DNA of 64,000 bases from Actinoplanes lobatus (GCF_014205215.1 NZ_JACHNC010000001.1:3663001-3727000), one strand, 5' to 3'. Positions 7,201-17,505 are shown, counted from the first letter of the stretch. The notes: generated by a model from the letters alone, not told the origin. A program made the numbers and translations.

Positions 7201-7998
7201 TCAGGCGCGACAGATGATCTCGCCGTGCGGGATGATCAGCCACCCGTCCGGATCGCCGGCCCACTGCCGCCAGCCGGCGGAGATCCGTTCCAGATCGGCC
7301 TCGGTGGCCGCCCCGGTGCGCAGCGCCGTGGCGGCCATCTCCGACTTCAGCACCCGCTCCTCCCACATGCCGCCCCACCACTGCCGGTCCTCGTCGTCGG
7401 CGAAGCACCACACGCTCGCTGTCGCCGTGACGTCGGTGAACCCGGCCGCCCGCGCCCAGGACAGCAGCCGCCGCCCGGCGTCCGGCTCGCCGCCGTTGCC
7501 GCGGGCCACCCGCTGATAGAGGTCCAGCCACTCGTCCAGCTCGGGCACCAGCGGGAACCAGGTGAAGGCCGCGTAGTCGCTGTCCCGGGCCGCGACCACG
7601 CCACCCGGCCTGGTCACCCGGCGCATCTCACGCAGCGCCTGAACCGGGTCGGCCACGTGCTGGAGCACCTGGTGGGCGTGCACCACGTCGAAGCTGTCGT
7701 CCGGGAAGTCCAGGGCGTGCACGTCGCCGACGGCGAAGTCGACGTTAGCCAGACCGCGCCGCGCGATCTCGGCGCGGGCCAGGCCCAGCGCCTCGCCGGT
7801 CTGTTCGAGGGCGGTCACCCGGCCGGGCGCCACCAGCTCCGCCAGCTCGGCCGAGATGGTGCCCGGGCCGCATCCGACGTCCAACAGGGAAATTCCGGAG
7901 GAAAGATGCGGCAGCAGGTACGCCGCCGAATTCTCTGCGGTGCGCCAGCGGTGCGAGCGCAAGACCGACTCGTGGTGTCCATGGGTGTAGGTCGCCAT
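7201..7998 (-). CDS. Class I SAM-dependent methyltransferase
   Basis: 265 aa. SAM-binding motif I is LLDVGCGPGTIS (about residues 38-49), followed by VTALEQTGEALGLAR, motif II FAVGDVHALDFPDDSFDVVHAHQVLQHV and the post-motif MRRVTRPGGVV; this is the Methyltransf_11/UbiE-like pattern. The C-terminal 90 residues, with the Trp-rich DRQWWGGMW, resemble many actinobacterial methyltransferases of unknown substrate. ATG 7998 with GAGG upstream was chosen. It is transcribed away from asd with a 100-base shared promoter region; the substrate cannot be told. Confidence 0.85.
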   Translation of the reverse strand: MATYTHGHHESVLRSHRWRTAENSAAYLLPHLSSGISLLDVGCGPGTISAELAELVAPGRVTALEQTGEALGLARAEIARRGLANVDFAVGDVHALDFPDDSFDVVHAHQVLQHVADPVQALREMRRVTRPGGVVAARDSDYAAFTWFPLVPELDEWLDLYQRVARGNGGEPDAGRRLLSWARAAGFTDVTATASVWCFADDEDRQWWGGMWEERVLKSEMAATALRTGAATEADLERISAGWRQWAGDPDGWLIIPHGEIICRA

Positions 7999-8028
7999 GG
8001 ACCTCACGCTAGGCCTGTCGTCCGATAA

Positions 8029-9126
<1,098 letters not shown>

Positions 9127-9147
9127 CGACCCGCTTTCTCGAACCAC

Positions 9148-9186
9148 ACCGCCCCGGCCGAACCCTCGGCCGGGGCGGTCTTTCTT
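9148..9186 (+). terminator. Rho-independent terminator of asd
   Basis: Perfect 14-bp stem (ACCGCCCCGGCCGA / TCGGCCGGGGCGGT) with a four-base loop, followed by CTTTCTT. Confidence 0.9.
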
Positions 9187-9257
9187 CCACAATGGAAATC
9201 CGGGACATTTTGCCCGAATCGGTAGCGCTTGGCCGGTTTAAGCGGCACAGTGATGGA

Positions 9258-9461
9258 ATGAACAGTGGGCTGGGCGGATCAGGCTACTTCTGGTGCCTCC
9301 GCGACCACCGGGTGGAGAGCGGCGACGACGTGTGCCCCGCTCAATACCGGCTCGGTCCCTACGCCACGGCTGACGAAGCGACGCGGGCACTCGAGACGGT
9401 CGAGAAGCGCAATGCCGAGTGGGATGCCGAGGACGCCCGCTGGACAGGGGAAACCAGCTGA
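9258..9461 (+). CDS. Small SPOR-like conserved actinobacterial protein (67 aa)
   Basis: Short soluble protein with the pattern YFWCLRDHRVE, a second Cys in CPAQYRLGPY, then a helical part ATADEATRALETVEKRNAEW. This matches a widely distributed actinobacterial small family usually named SPOR-domain-containing; the function is unknown. ATG 9258 is the first in-frame start after the asd terminator; the frame extends upstream only as a shadow of asd. The H1-like gene follows after about 50 bases, so co-transcription is possible. Confidence 0.75.
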   Translation: MNSGLGGSGYFWCLRDHRVESGDDVCPAQYRLGPYATADEATRALETVEKRNAEWDAEDARWTGETS

Positions 9462-9514
9462 CGTCAAGCGCCGTACCGCGCGGCTGCAGTCATTCCGCAA
9501 GGAGGAACACCTCG

Positions 9515-12500
9515 ATGCCCGCTGCCAAAAAAAAGGCCTCAAACCCCAAACCCCCATCCGGTACGGGCAATCGCACAGCCACCGGCACCACCCGATCCAC
9601 GACGGCACCCGGGTCCGCCGCGGCCGCGGGTTCTGCCCGGGCGGCGAAGAGCCCGGCCGGGACCGCGGCTGCCGTGGGCAAGGAGTCCGGTCGGGCGGTC
9701 GCGGCGATCAAGACCGCGTCGGGGCCGGTGGTTACGGCTCGCGCCACGATCAAGACCTCAGACGCTCAGCCGGCCGCCGCGGCGGGAAAGACGCCGGGGG
9801 CGAAGAGCGCGGCGTCCGGCGCCCGGAACACTGGCACGGCCAAGGCGCGTGCGACGAAGAACGCCGGCGGGGGCAAGACGGTGGTGGCCAAGATTCCCGG
9901 CGTGGGGAAGACGCCCGGAGTTGAGGGCGTCGGCGTGGCGAAGACGGTCGCGGTCAAACTTGCCGACGCGGCGAAGGCGGACAAGGGCGCCGGCGCGAGG
10001 AAAGTGGTTGCGGCCAAGGGAGCCGGCTCAGGGAAGACGTCGGGGGCCGGTGAAGTGAAAGCCGTTGCCGGTGGCCGGGGATCCGGCGAAGAGGCTGCGG
10101 GCCGTGCGACGGTTTCCCCGCGGGCGGGCTCCGCTACGGCGGCCGCGCAGCGTGCGGCCGGGGTGACGGTTCCGATCCGCGCGGCGGGCGACAGTGGTGG
10201 ACGGGGCCGTCCGACGGGTACGCGGCGGGTCGCCGCCGCCCTGGGCAACTTCCCGAAGAACCAGGTGACCGTTTCCACGGGGAAGGGCGACGACCGGGAC
10301 GGGGAATACCCGGAGGACCCGGCACGTGGCCAAGGCGACCTGCCGGTCGATGAGGTGCCGTTCGTCGGCAACTGGTTCCGGCCGGACACCGGCCCCGCCC
10401 AGCCCGCACGGGACTCCGACCAGTGGGGCGCCGACCGCCCCGACCTGGAGGCACTCGGCACCCAGACCAGACCGGGCCGAACCGAACCCAGCTCTACACG
10501 AACCGGACCTGGCACCGAACCCGGCAGCGAGATCAGCTCCGGGCGAACCGGACCTGGCACCGAATCCGGCAGCGAGGTCGGCTCCGGGCGAACCGGACCG
10601 GGCATCGAACCCGGCAGCGAGGTCGGCTCCGCACGAAACGGATTCGGCAACGAGGACGACTCCGACGATGCGGCCGGGGGTGCCGCGGGCAGCGGCTTCG
10701 CCGGACCCACCGATCCGATCGGGGCCGGCTGGGTCTCCAGACTCGCCCGGCTCTCCGGCGCGGACGTTCGAGAGCATGTCCCCGCTCACCGGGCCGATGA
10801 CGAGTTTCAGGACCGGGACGACGACGCACTCACCCCGGCGGCGGGCGCCGCCTCCGAACTCGCTGAGGTGACGGACCGCCCGGTCAGCGAGCCGCCAACC
10901 GGGGCAGGCGCCAAGTCGGCTGCGGCCAAGCCGGCTGAACGTAAGGCGGCTGGGGCCAGGACGGCAGTCGCTAAGACGGCAGCCGCTAAGACGGCAGCCG
11001 CTAAGACGGCAGCCGCTAAGACGGCAGCCGCTAAGACGACAGCCGCTAAGACGACAGGCAAGAGCAGTCCCGCCAAAGGCGCTGCCGTCGGCAAGGCGAC
11101 CGCTGCCAAGACCGCGGGTGCGACGGTGATGGGGAAGGCGACCGGAGCCAAGCCGGTCGCTGGGAAGAAGGCGAGTGCCGGCACTTCGCGAGCAGCGGGT
11201 GCGGCCGAGGCCGGGATGACGAGGACCGGCGCCGCGACGGCAGCCGCCCCGAAGAAGACTGTCGCCAAGACGGCGGCCAAGTCCGTCGGTAAGAAGGCGG
11301 TTGGAACAGCCAAGACGACCGGTGCCAAGGCTGCGGGGACAGCGACGGCCAAGAAGGTCGGCGCGGCGAAGGCCACTCCGGCCAGGGGCGGAGCGGCCTT
11401 CGAGGCGACTGCGGCAAAGGCTGCCAAGGCCACGAAGAAGGCCGCAGCCGTCAAGGCCACCCCCGCCAAGACGGCACCGGCCAAGGCGACCGCAGCGAAG
11501 ACCGCGGCCAAGAAATCCACAGTGGCGAAGTCGGCCGCCACGAAATCCACAGCGGCCAAGACCGCAGGCGCCAAAGCTACCGGAGCCAAGGCCGGAGGTA
11601 CGAAGGCCACTGCAGCAAAGGCCACCGCGGCGAAGGCCGGTGCGAAGGCCCCAGCGCCCAAGGCTGCTGCGAAGGCCACCGCGGTGAAGGCGGTTGGCGC
11701 CAGGGCGACCGCGGCGAAGGCTGCTGCGAAGGCCCCTGCGGCGAAGGCTGCTGCGAAGGCCACTACGGCCAGGGCCGCCGGTGCTAAGGCCACAGCGGTG
11801 AAAGCTGGTGCTAAAGCCACTGTGGCGAAGGCCATTGGGACGAAACAGGCCGTGACCAGGACCGCTGGAGCGAAAGCCAGCGGGTCCAAGGCAGCGGGCA
11901 CCAGGACGGCGGCAGGAACTAAGGCCAGCGGGACGAGGGCAACTGGGGCGAAGGCCGCTCCGGCCAAGTCGACGGCAGTCAAGTCAACAGCGGTCAAGTC
12001 GACGGCGGTCAAGTCAACAGCGGTCAAGCCGAGGGCAGTCAAGTCGACGGCGGTCAAGTCAACAGCGGTCAAGCCGAGGGCAGTCAAGTCAACAGCGGTC
12101 AAGCCGAGGGCAGTCAAGTCAACAGCGGTCAAGTCGACGGCGGTCAAGTCGACGGCGGTCAAGTCGACGGCAGTCAAGTCAACGGCGGTCAAGTCGACGG
12201 CAGCTAAATCAGCGGCCGCCAAGTCGACGGCGGCCAAAACGACTGCGACCAAAGCCGCTGCGGGCAGGGCGGCTGGGTCTACGGGCACCAAGGCGTCGGC
12301 TACCAAGGCCGCCGCCAAGACGACGGCGGGCAGGGCGGCCAAGGCAACCGGGGTGAAGGCCACGGCGGGCAGGGCGGCCAAGGCAACCGGGGTGAAGGCT
12401 ACGGCGGGCAGGGCGGCCAAAGCTACCGCGGTGAAGGCCACGGCGGGCAAAGCCGGTGGCACAGCTGGTTCCGGGAGGTCGGCGGCGGCCAGGACCGCGG

Positions 12501-12862
12501 CCGCGAAGGTGTCGGCGGGCGGAGTGGGGACGGCTCGGACAGCCGGTACCCGGGCCGCCGCCGGGAAGACAGCGGGAGGATCCTCCACCCGGGCAGGGGC
12601 GGCTTCGGCCGGGGGAGCGGTGACGGCGGGTCGCTCCGCCGGTGCGAAGGCCACGACTACGAAGGCTGCCAAGAGGATCAACGAAGCGGGTACGACCGGA
12701 GCGGGTCGAGCTACCGGGAACGCGGCCAAGGCGACGCGGATGTCCCGTACTTCCGGGGCCAACTCGGTGGCGGACGGCGCCCCAGGTGGCGGCCGGAGTG
12801 CTCGCAACACGGCCAAGGCCGTACCGGCGACAGCCTCGCGAGCGGGCACCCGCCGCCGGTGA
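9515..12862 (+). CDS. Very long histone H1-like Lys/Ala-rich repeat protein
   Basis: 1115 aa of low complexity. The N-terminus is basic (MPAAKKKAS). Residues ~255-445 form a more acidic linker with three 15-residue repeats (RTGPGTEPGSEISSG type), and residues ~470-1115 are almost entirely AAK/TAVKS/KATAAK repeats like eukaryotic histone H1 tails and HupB/H1-like nucleoid proteins. It probably binds DNA non-specifically and compacts the nucleoid. A strong AAGGAGG site sits nine bases before ATG 9515, so expression should be high. A run of eight A (9527-9534) follows the start at codons 5-7. It is far longer than usual H1-like proteins (about 200 aa). The long antisense frame is a by-product of the AAG-GCC repeats. 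Confidence 0.8.
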   Translation: MPAAKKKASNPKPPSGTGNRTATGTTRSTTAPGSAAAAGSARAAKSPAGTAAAVGKESGRAVAAIKTASGPVVTARATIKTSDAQPAAAAGKTPGAKSAASGARNTGTAKARATKNAGGGKTVVAKIPGVGKTPGVEGVGVAKTVAVKLADAAKADKGAGARKVVAAKGAGSGKTSGAGEVKAVAGGRGSGEEAAGRATVSPRAGSATAAAQRAAGVTVPIRAAGDSGGRGRPTGTRRVAAALGNFPKNQVTVSTGKGDDRDGEYPEDPARGQGDLPVDEVPFVGNWFRPDTGPAQPARDSDQWGADRPDLEALGTQTRPGRTEPSSTRTGPGTEPGSEISSGRTGPGTESGSEVGSGRTGPGIEPGSEVGSARNGFGNEDDSDDAAGGAAGSGFAGPTDPIGAGWVSRLARLSGADVREHVPAHRADDEFQDRDDDALTPAAGAASELAEVTDRPVSEPPTGAGAKSAAAKPAERKAAGARTAVAKTAAAKTAAAKTAAAKTAAAKTTAAKTTGKSSPAKGAAVGKATAAKTAGATVMGKATGAKPVAGKKASAGTSRAAGAAEAGMTRTGAATAAAPKKTVAKTAAKSVGKKAVGTAKTTGAKAAGTATAKKVGAAKATPARGGAAFEATAAKAAKATKKAAAVKATPAKTAPAKATAAKTAAKKSTVAKSAATKSTAAKTAGAKATGAKAGGTKATAAKATAAKAGAKAPAPKAAAKATAVKAVGARATAAKAAAKAPAAKAAAKATTARAAGAKATAVKAGAKATVAKAIGTKQAVTRTAGAKASGSKAAGTRTAAGTKASGTRATGAKAAPAKSTAVKSTAVKSTAVKSTAVKPRAVKSTAVKSTAVKPRAVKSTAVKPRAVKSTAVKSTAVKSTAVKSTAVKSTAVKSTAAKSAAAKSTAAKTTATKAAAGRAAGSTGTKASATKAAAKTTAGRAAKATGVKATAGRAAKATGVKATAGRAAKATAVKATAGKAGGTAGSGRSAAARTAAAKVSAGGVGTARTAGTRAAAGKTAGGSSTRAGAASAGGAVTAGRSAGAKATTTKAAKRINEAGTTGAGRATGNAAKATRMSRTSGANSVADGAPGGGRSARNTAKAVPATASRAGTRRR
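10499..10633 (+). repeat. Three 45-bp repeats in the H1-like gene linker
   Basis: Units 10499-10543, 10544-10588 and 10589-10633 each encode 15 residues of the form RTGPGTExGSExxSG. They are in frame and differ by few substitutions. Confidence 0.9.
10961..11050 (+). repeat. 15-bp minisatellite, six units, encoding KTAAA repeats
   Basis: Unit ACGGCAGCCGCTAAG; the middle copies are identical, the first and last differ by one base each. It is a multiple of three, so copy changes keep the frame. Confidence 0.9.
11966..12205 (+). repeat. 15-bp minisatellite, about sixteen units, encoding KSTAV/KPRAV repeats
   Basis: Unit AAGTCGACGGCAGTC with variants AAGTCAACAGCGGTC and AAGCCGAGGGCAGTC arranged in a higher-order pattern. 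Near-identical copies suggest recent expansion by slippage or unequal exchange. Confidence 0.9.
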
Positions 12863-12867
12863 GCGAA

Positions 12868-12905
12868 ACGCGGGTCACGCCGATCGGCGTGACCCGCGTC
12901 ATTTC
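12868..12905 (+). terminator. Terminator-like palindrome after the H1-like gene
   Basis: 16-bp perfect palindromic arm (ACGCGGGTCACGCCGA and its complement), followed by CATTTC. Strong stem but poor T-run. Confidence 0.75.
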
Positions 12906-13162
12906 AGCAATCCATAAGGCGGGAACCTCGGCCGTTCATTCATGGGCGGGTAGTTGAACCCTTCCCTTGTGTCCGCGCCCTGGTCGGTCCGCTGCCGGGG
13001 GACAGACGGCTGCGCCGGGGTGGGGTGGGCTGTCGTGGGGTGGGCGGATCCAGGGATCTCCGGCGTGGGATGGGCAGGGCGGGGGTATGGGCTTGGCGGG
13101 GCTTCGTCGCGGGGGAGCGGTGGAGCCGGGCTTGAGGATCGCCGGCCTGATAGGAATGTCGC
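12906..13162. other. Intergenic region with clustered G-tracts
   Basis: No gene can be supported. The stretch 13017-13110 is very rich in GGG/GGGG runs separated by one to seven bases (for example GGGGTGGGGTGGG near 13017), a possible G-quadruplex upstream of the RNB gene. A minus-strand frame through it has only proline-rich low-complexity content. Confidence 0.4.
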
Positions 13163-14665
13163 GTGCCGATCAAAGTGGTGGTGGCTCCGCAGATCGACTT
13201 CTCGGGGCTGCGGCGGGAGCTGGGGTTGCCGGGCGGGTTCCCGGCGGCTGTGCTGTCCGAGGCTGAGGAGAGCGCGCGGGTCACACCGCTGCCGGGGGTG
13301 GATCGGACCGGGGTGGAGTTCGTGACTCTTGATCCGGCCTCCTCCCTGGATCTTGATCAGGCGGTTCATCTGAGCCGGCGGGCCGGGGGCGGCTATCGGG
13401 TGCGGTATGCGATCGCCGATGTGGCGGCGTATGTGCGGTCCGGTGGGGTGCTGGAGGCGGAGAGCTGGGCTCGGGGGCAGACCGTCTATCTGCCGGACGG
13501 GCGGATTCCGCTGCATCCGCCGGTGCTCAGCGAGGGCGCGGTGAGCCTGCTGCCGGAGGGGGAGCGGGCGGCCGTGGTCTGGACGATCGACCTGGACGGT
13601 GACGGGGAGACGGTCGCGGTCGAGGTGGAGCGGGCCCGGGTTCGCAGCCGCGCCAAACTGGACTATGTGACGGTGCAGCGGCAGATCGGCGCGGGCACCG
13701 TGCCCGAGCCGCTGGCGTTGCTGCCGGAGATCGGCACCCTGCTGGCCCGGCGGGCCGCTGAGCGGGGTGCGGTGAATCTGCCGCTGCCCTCGCAGGAGGT
13801 GGAGCGGGACGGCGACGGCTGGCGGCTGGTGCTGCGGGCGCCGCTGCCGGTCGAGGAGCACAACGCGCAGATCTCGCTGCTCACCGGTATGGCCGCGGCC
13901 CGGATCATGCTGGCCGGCGGGATCGGGCTGCTGCGTACCATGCCGGCGCCGAAACCGGAGGCCGTGCGGACGTTGCGGGCCGCCGCCGGGCCGCTCGGCG
14001 TGACGTGGCCGGCCGGCGCCTCGGTGGGTGAGGTGGTCGCGTCGGTGGACCCGTCCGGCCCGCGCGGGGCCGCCTTCCTGGACCAGGCCGCCGACCTGCT
14101 GCGCGGCGCCGCCTACACCGCCTTCGGAGCTGACACGCCGTCGGCGCCCGGCAGCGGAGCCGGCGCGCGCCCCGAAGCCGGGGACGGTGGGTCGCGGGGT
14201 GGCCAGGGAGGAGCGGGTGTGCCCGCGGAGACCGGGCACGGCGGGGTGGGCGCGCCGTATGCGCATGTCACGGCGCCGTTGCGGCGGCTCGCGGATCGGT
14301 ATGCCACGGAGATCTGTCTCGCGCTGTACGCCGGAAGGACTGTCCCGGACTGGGCGATGGAGGCTCTGCCCCGGCTGCCGAAGGCGATGTCGTCCACGGA
14401 CCGGGTCGCCTCGGCGGCCGACCGGGGCGCGATCGATCTGGCCGAGGCGGTTCTGCTGGAGGGGCGGGTCGGCGAGGTCTTCGAGGCTGCGGTGCTGGAC
14501 CGGGACGAGCCGTCCGGCAAGCGCCCGGCCGGTGGCACGATCGCGCTGGACGATCCGGCGGTCCGGGCCAAGTGCCTGGGTGATCTGCCGCTCGGCAGCC
14601 GGATCGACGTGCGGCTCACCGCGGCCGACCCGGCGTCCCGCACGATCCGTTTCGAGCGCGCGTGA
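13163..14665 (+). CDS. RNB-domain exoribonuclease (RNase II family)
   Basis: 500 aa, 3'-5' exoribonuclease family. The metal-binding cluster reads TLDPASSLDLDQAVHL at about residues 53-68: the Asp spacing is kept, but the last Asp of the E. coli DMDD motif is Gln, which also occurs in the actinobacterial branch of the family. The C-terminal catalytic block PYAHVTAPLRRLADRY (residues ~370-385) is intact. Between them, a Gly/Ala-rich insert of about 40 residues (from GADTPSAPGSG) interrupts the domain before that block. There are no S1 or cold-shock domains, so it is a short RNB-only type. The GTG 13163 start has no strong ribosome site. Confidence 0.88.
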   Translation: MPIKVVVAPQIDFSGLRRELGLPGGFPAAVLSEAEESARVTPLPGVDRTGVEFVTLDPASSLDLDQAVHLSRRAGGGYRVRYAIADVAAYVRSGGVLEAESWARGQTVYLPDGRIPLHPPVLSEGAVSLLPEGERAAVVWTIDLDGDGETVAVEVERARVRSRAKLDYVTVQRQIGAGTVPEPLALLPEIGTLLARRAAERGAVNLPLPSQEVERDGDGWRLVLRAPLPVEEHNAQISLLTGMAAARIMLAGGIGLLRTMPAPKPEAVRTLRAAAGPLGVTWPAGASVGEVVASVDPSGPRGAAFLDQAADLLRGAAYTAFGADTPSAPGSGAGARPEAGDGGSRGGQGGAGVPAETGHGGVGAPYAHVTAPLRRLADRYATEICLALYAGRTVPDWAMEALPRLPKAMSSTDRVASAADRGAIDLAEAVLLEGRVGEVFEAAVLDRDEPSGKRPAGGTIALDDPAVRAKCLGDLPLGSRIDVRLTAADPASRTIRFERA

Positions 14666-14704
14666 CAGGACGGGTTCCGCGACCGGGAAGGCGGGCGTGA
14701 CAGG

Positions 14705-14740
14705 ACGGGGCCCGCGGCCGGAAACGCGCGCGGACCCCGT
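14705..14740. terminator. Stem-loop between convergent RNB and panB genes
   Basis: 12-bp stem ACGGGGCCCGCG / CGCGGACCCCGT with one C-A mismatch on plus (a G-U pair in the minus-strand RNA). It could end transcription from both sides. A 15-bp direct repeat (GCGTGACAGGACGGG) sits at 14660 and 14695. Confidence 0.4.
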
Positions 14741-14758
14741 ACCGGAAATGGGTTTGAT

Positions 14759-15589
14759 CTAGAAGGTGTGCTCCACGGCCGGGAACTCGCCGCCGCGGAC
14801 CTCGGCGGCGAATTGTCGCGTGGCCTCGGTGAGGGCGCCGGCCAGGTCGGCGTAGCGTTTGACGAAGCGCGGCGCCTTGCCGGTGCGGAGGCCGGCCATG
14901 TCCTGCCAGACCAGCACCTGGGCGTCGGTGTCGGGGCCGGCGCCGATGCCGACCGTGGGGATCGGGAGTTCCTTGGTGACCTGCTTGGCGACGTCGCCGG
15001 GGACCATCTCCAGGACCACGGCGAAGGCGCCCGCGTCGGTGACCGCGCGGGCGTCGGCGAGGACCTCGGCGCCCTCGTTCTCCCGGCCCTGGACGCGGTA
15101 GCCGCCGATGGCGTGCTCGCGTTGCGGGGTGAAGCCGATGTGCGCCATCACCGGGATGCCGGCGCCGGTGATCGCCTCGATCTGCGGGGCCATCCGGCGG
15201 CCGCCCTCGAGCTTGACGGCGTGGCAGCCGCCCTCCTTCATGAACCGGACGGCGGTGCGCAGGGCCTGGGTGGGGCCCTCCTCGTAGCTGCCGAACGGCA
15301 GGTCGCCGACGATCAGGGCGGTCTTGGTGGCCCGGACGACGGCGCGGACCAGCGGCAACAGCTCGTCGATGGTGACCGGGACGGTGGTTTCGTACCCGAA
15401 GACGTTGTTGGCCGCCGAGTCACCGACGAGCAGGACCGGTACGCCGGACTGGTCGAAGATCTGTGCGGTGTACATGTCGTAGGACGTGAGCATCGGCCAG
15501 CGGTCGCCGCGGACCTTGGCGTTGAGCAGGTCGCGGGTGCGGACCCGGCGGGTGGGCGGGCCGCCGTACAGGGTCGGAATCTCCGACAT
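14759..15589 (-). CDS. panB: 3-methyl-2-oxobutanoate hydroxymethyltransferase
   Basis: Adds a hydroxymethyl group from methylene-tetrahydrofolate to 2-oxoisovalerate, giving ketopantoate for pantothenate and coenzyme A. 276 aa, normal length. Family signatures are [31 protein letters not shown] (metal Asp), [16 protein letters not shown] and the catalytic region [10 protein letters not shown]. The start ATG 15589 has GAGGGAGGAG upstream. It lies 61 bases after nadE on the same strand, so both may share a transcript for cofactor supply. Confidence 0.96.
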   Translation of the reverse strand: MSEIPTLYGGPPTRRVRTRDLLNAKVRGDRWPMLTSYDMYTAQIFDQSGVPVLLVGDSAANNVFGYETTVPVTIDELLPLVRAVVRATKTALIVGDLPFGSYEEGPTQALRTAVRFMKEGGCHAVKLEGGRRMAPQIEAITGAGIPVMAHIGFTPQREHAIGGYRVQGRENEGAEVLADARAVTDAGAFAVVLEMVPGDVAKQVTKELPIPTVGIGAGPDTDAQVLVWQDMAGLRTGKAPRFVKRYADLAGALTEATRQFAAEVRGGEFPAVEHTF

Positions 15590-15650
15590 CGTTCAACTCC
15601 TCCCTCGAGGCCGCGTGGATGCGGTCCCCGGGTCCGCACATCCTCGCACT

Positions 15651-17393
15651 TCAGCTGCCCTCGCGAAACAGGTTGGTAATAGGTAGGCGACGATCACGGC
15701 CGAACGCCTTTCCGGAGATCTTGGTGCCGGGGGCGGACTGGCGCCGTTTGTACTCCGCGAGGTCGATCATGCGGAGTGTCCGGTCGACCAGGGCCGGGTC
15801 GTTGCCGGCCGCGATCAGCTCGTCGCGGCCCAGGTCGCGGTCCACGTACCCTTTGATGATCGGATCGAGGATCTCGTAGTCGGGCAGCGAGTCGGAGTCC
15901 TTCTGGCCGGGGCGCAGCTCGGCGCTCGGCGCCTTGGTGATCGAGTTCTCCGGGATCGGGGGCGTGCCGGGCTGGGTGTTCCGCCATCGTGCGAGCTGCC
16001 ACACCATGGTCTTCGGCACATCCTTGAGCGGATTGAACCCGCCGACCGAATCGCCGTAGAGGGTCGAGTAGCCGACCGCCAGTTCGCTCTTGTTCCCGGT
16101 GGTCAGGACCAGGTGGCCCTCCTGGTTGGAGAGCGCCATCAGGATCACGCCGCGGACCCGGGCCTGGAGGTTCTCCACCGCGAGGCCGGAGAGCGACATG
16201 TTCGCCAGGAAGCCGTCGACCATCGCCTGGATGGGCTCGGTGCGGTAGTCGAGGCCGGTGCGCTTGGCGAGGTCAGCGGCGTCGTCGCGGGAATGGTCCG
16301 ACGAGTAGCCGCTGGGCAGTGAGACGCCGACCACCCGCTCCGGGCCGAGGGCGTCGACGGCGATGGCGGCGACCACCGCGGAGTCGATGCCGCCGGAGAG
16401 GCCGAGGATCACCGAGCGGAAGCGGTTCTTGTCGACGTAGTCGCGCAGGCCCAGGACCAGGGCGGACCAGATCTCGGCCGCGTCCTCGATCCGGCCGGCG
16501 ATGCCGCCGCTGCGACGTTGGTGCGGAATGTCCGTCTTGAGGGCGACCTCCCGGCGGCCGATCCGCATCCCGTCGCCGTGCTCCGGGGCCGGCGGCCCAT
16601 CGGCCGCCCGCGGAAGGTCCAGGTCGTGGACCAACAGCTCCTCGACGAACTGACCGGTACGGGCGAGCAGCTCCCCCTCCGCGGACACGATCATCGAGTC
16701 GCCGTCGAAGACCAGCTCGTCCTGCCCGCCGACCATGTTCACGAACGCGACCGTGGCGCCCGCCTCGACCGCCCGCCGCTGGACCAGCGCGAGCCGGACG
16801 TCGTCCTTGTTCAGCTCGTACGGCGAGGCGTTGATGTTGACGACCAGCCCGACGGCGGCCCGCCGTGCCGCGGTGAACGGCCCGCCGGCCTGCCAGATGT
16901 CCTCGCAGACGGTGAGCGCCACGTCCACCCCGCCGAGCCGGACCACGGTGAGCGTGTCGCCGGGTTCGAAATACCGGTCCTCGTCGAAGACGCCGTAGTT
17001 GGGCAGGTGGTGCTTGTAGTAGGTGGCCACCACCTCGCCGCGGTGCAGCAGCGCGGACGCGTCCCGCCGGCCCACGCCGGGCTCGGCGTCGGAGCTGATC
17101 GCGGCCGGGCCGTCGGCGTCCACGTAGCCGACCACGACGGCCACCTCGCCCAGCCCGTCGGCGGCGAGGTCGGCGGCCAGCGATCGCAGCGCCCGCCGGG
17201 AGGCCTCCACGAACGAGTTCCGGAAGACCAGGTCCTCGATGGGGTAGCCGGTCAGCATCATCTCCGGGAACGCCACCAGGTGCGCGCCGGCGCCGGCCGC
17301 CTCCCGTGTCCAGCGGCGCACCGCGGCCGCGTTTCCGGAGATGTCACCGACTGTCGAGTTCACCTGAGCGAGGGCGATGCGCAGCGTGGGCAT
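15651..17393 (-). CDS. nadE: Glutamine-dependent NAD+ synthetase
   Basis: Amidates nicotinate adenine dinucleotide to NAD+ using glutamine-derived ammonia. 580 aa in two domains. The N-terminal nitrilase-type glutaminase (residues 1-270) has the Glu of AFPEMMLTGYP, the Lys in YKHHLPNYGVFDE and the Cys in TVCEDIWQ. The C-terminal synthetase has the PP-loop LGLSGGIDSA near residue 332 and TTGNKSELAVGYSTLYGD. The start ATG 17393 is preceded by GAGGG. It is divergent from glnA2 with a gap of about 110 bases. Confidence 0.96.
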   Translation of the reverse strand: MPTLRIALAQVNSTVGDISGNAAAVRRWTREAAGAGAHLVAFPEMMLTGYPIEDLVFRNSFVEASRRALRSLAADLAADGLGEVAVVVGYVDADGPAAISSDAEPGVGRRDASALLHRGEVVATYYKHHLPNYGVFDEDRYFEPGDTLTVVRLGGVDVALTVCEDIWQAGGPFTAARRAAVGLVVNINASPYELNKDDVRLALVQRRAVEAGATVAFVNMVGGQDELVFDGDSMIVSAEGELLARTGQFVEELLVHDLDLPRAADGPPAPEHGDGMRIGRREVALKTDIPHQRRSGGIAGRIEDAAEIWSALVLGLRDYVDKNRFRSVILGLSGGIDSAVVAAIAVDALGPERVVGVSLPSGYSSDHSRDDAADLAKRTGLDYRTEPIQAMVDGFLANMSLSGLAVENLQARVRGVILMALSNQEGHLVLTTGNKSELAVGYSTLYGDSVGGFNPLKDVPKTMVWQLARWRNTQPGTPPIPENSITKAPSAELRPGQKDSDSLPDYEILDPIIKGYVDRDLGRDELIAAGNDPALVDRTLRMIDLAEYKRRQSAPGTKISGKAFGRDRRLPITNLFREGS

Positions 17394-17505
17394 GCCCTCA
17401 TTCTTCCCTCCGAACCGGTGAATCGATCCTGACCCGGGCCGACGTCACAGGGCGCGCGCAGCGTAGTCTCACCTCGATAGGTAGACATCCGGACGAGGGG
17501 TGGCA

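Noticed and set aside
10807..12849. 680-codon antisense frame opposite the H1-like gene
   Set aside because: It exists only because AAG-GCC repeats read as GGC-CTT on the other strand; it is low complexity with no ribosome site.
12899..13162. Proline-rich C-terminal part of a minus-strand frame
   Set aside because: No start apart from antisense RNB sequence, no ribosome site, low complexity only.
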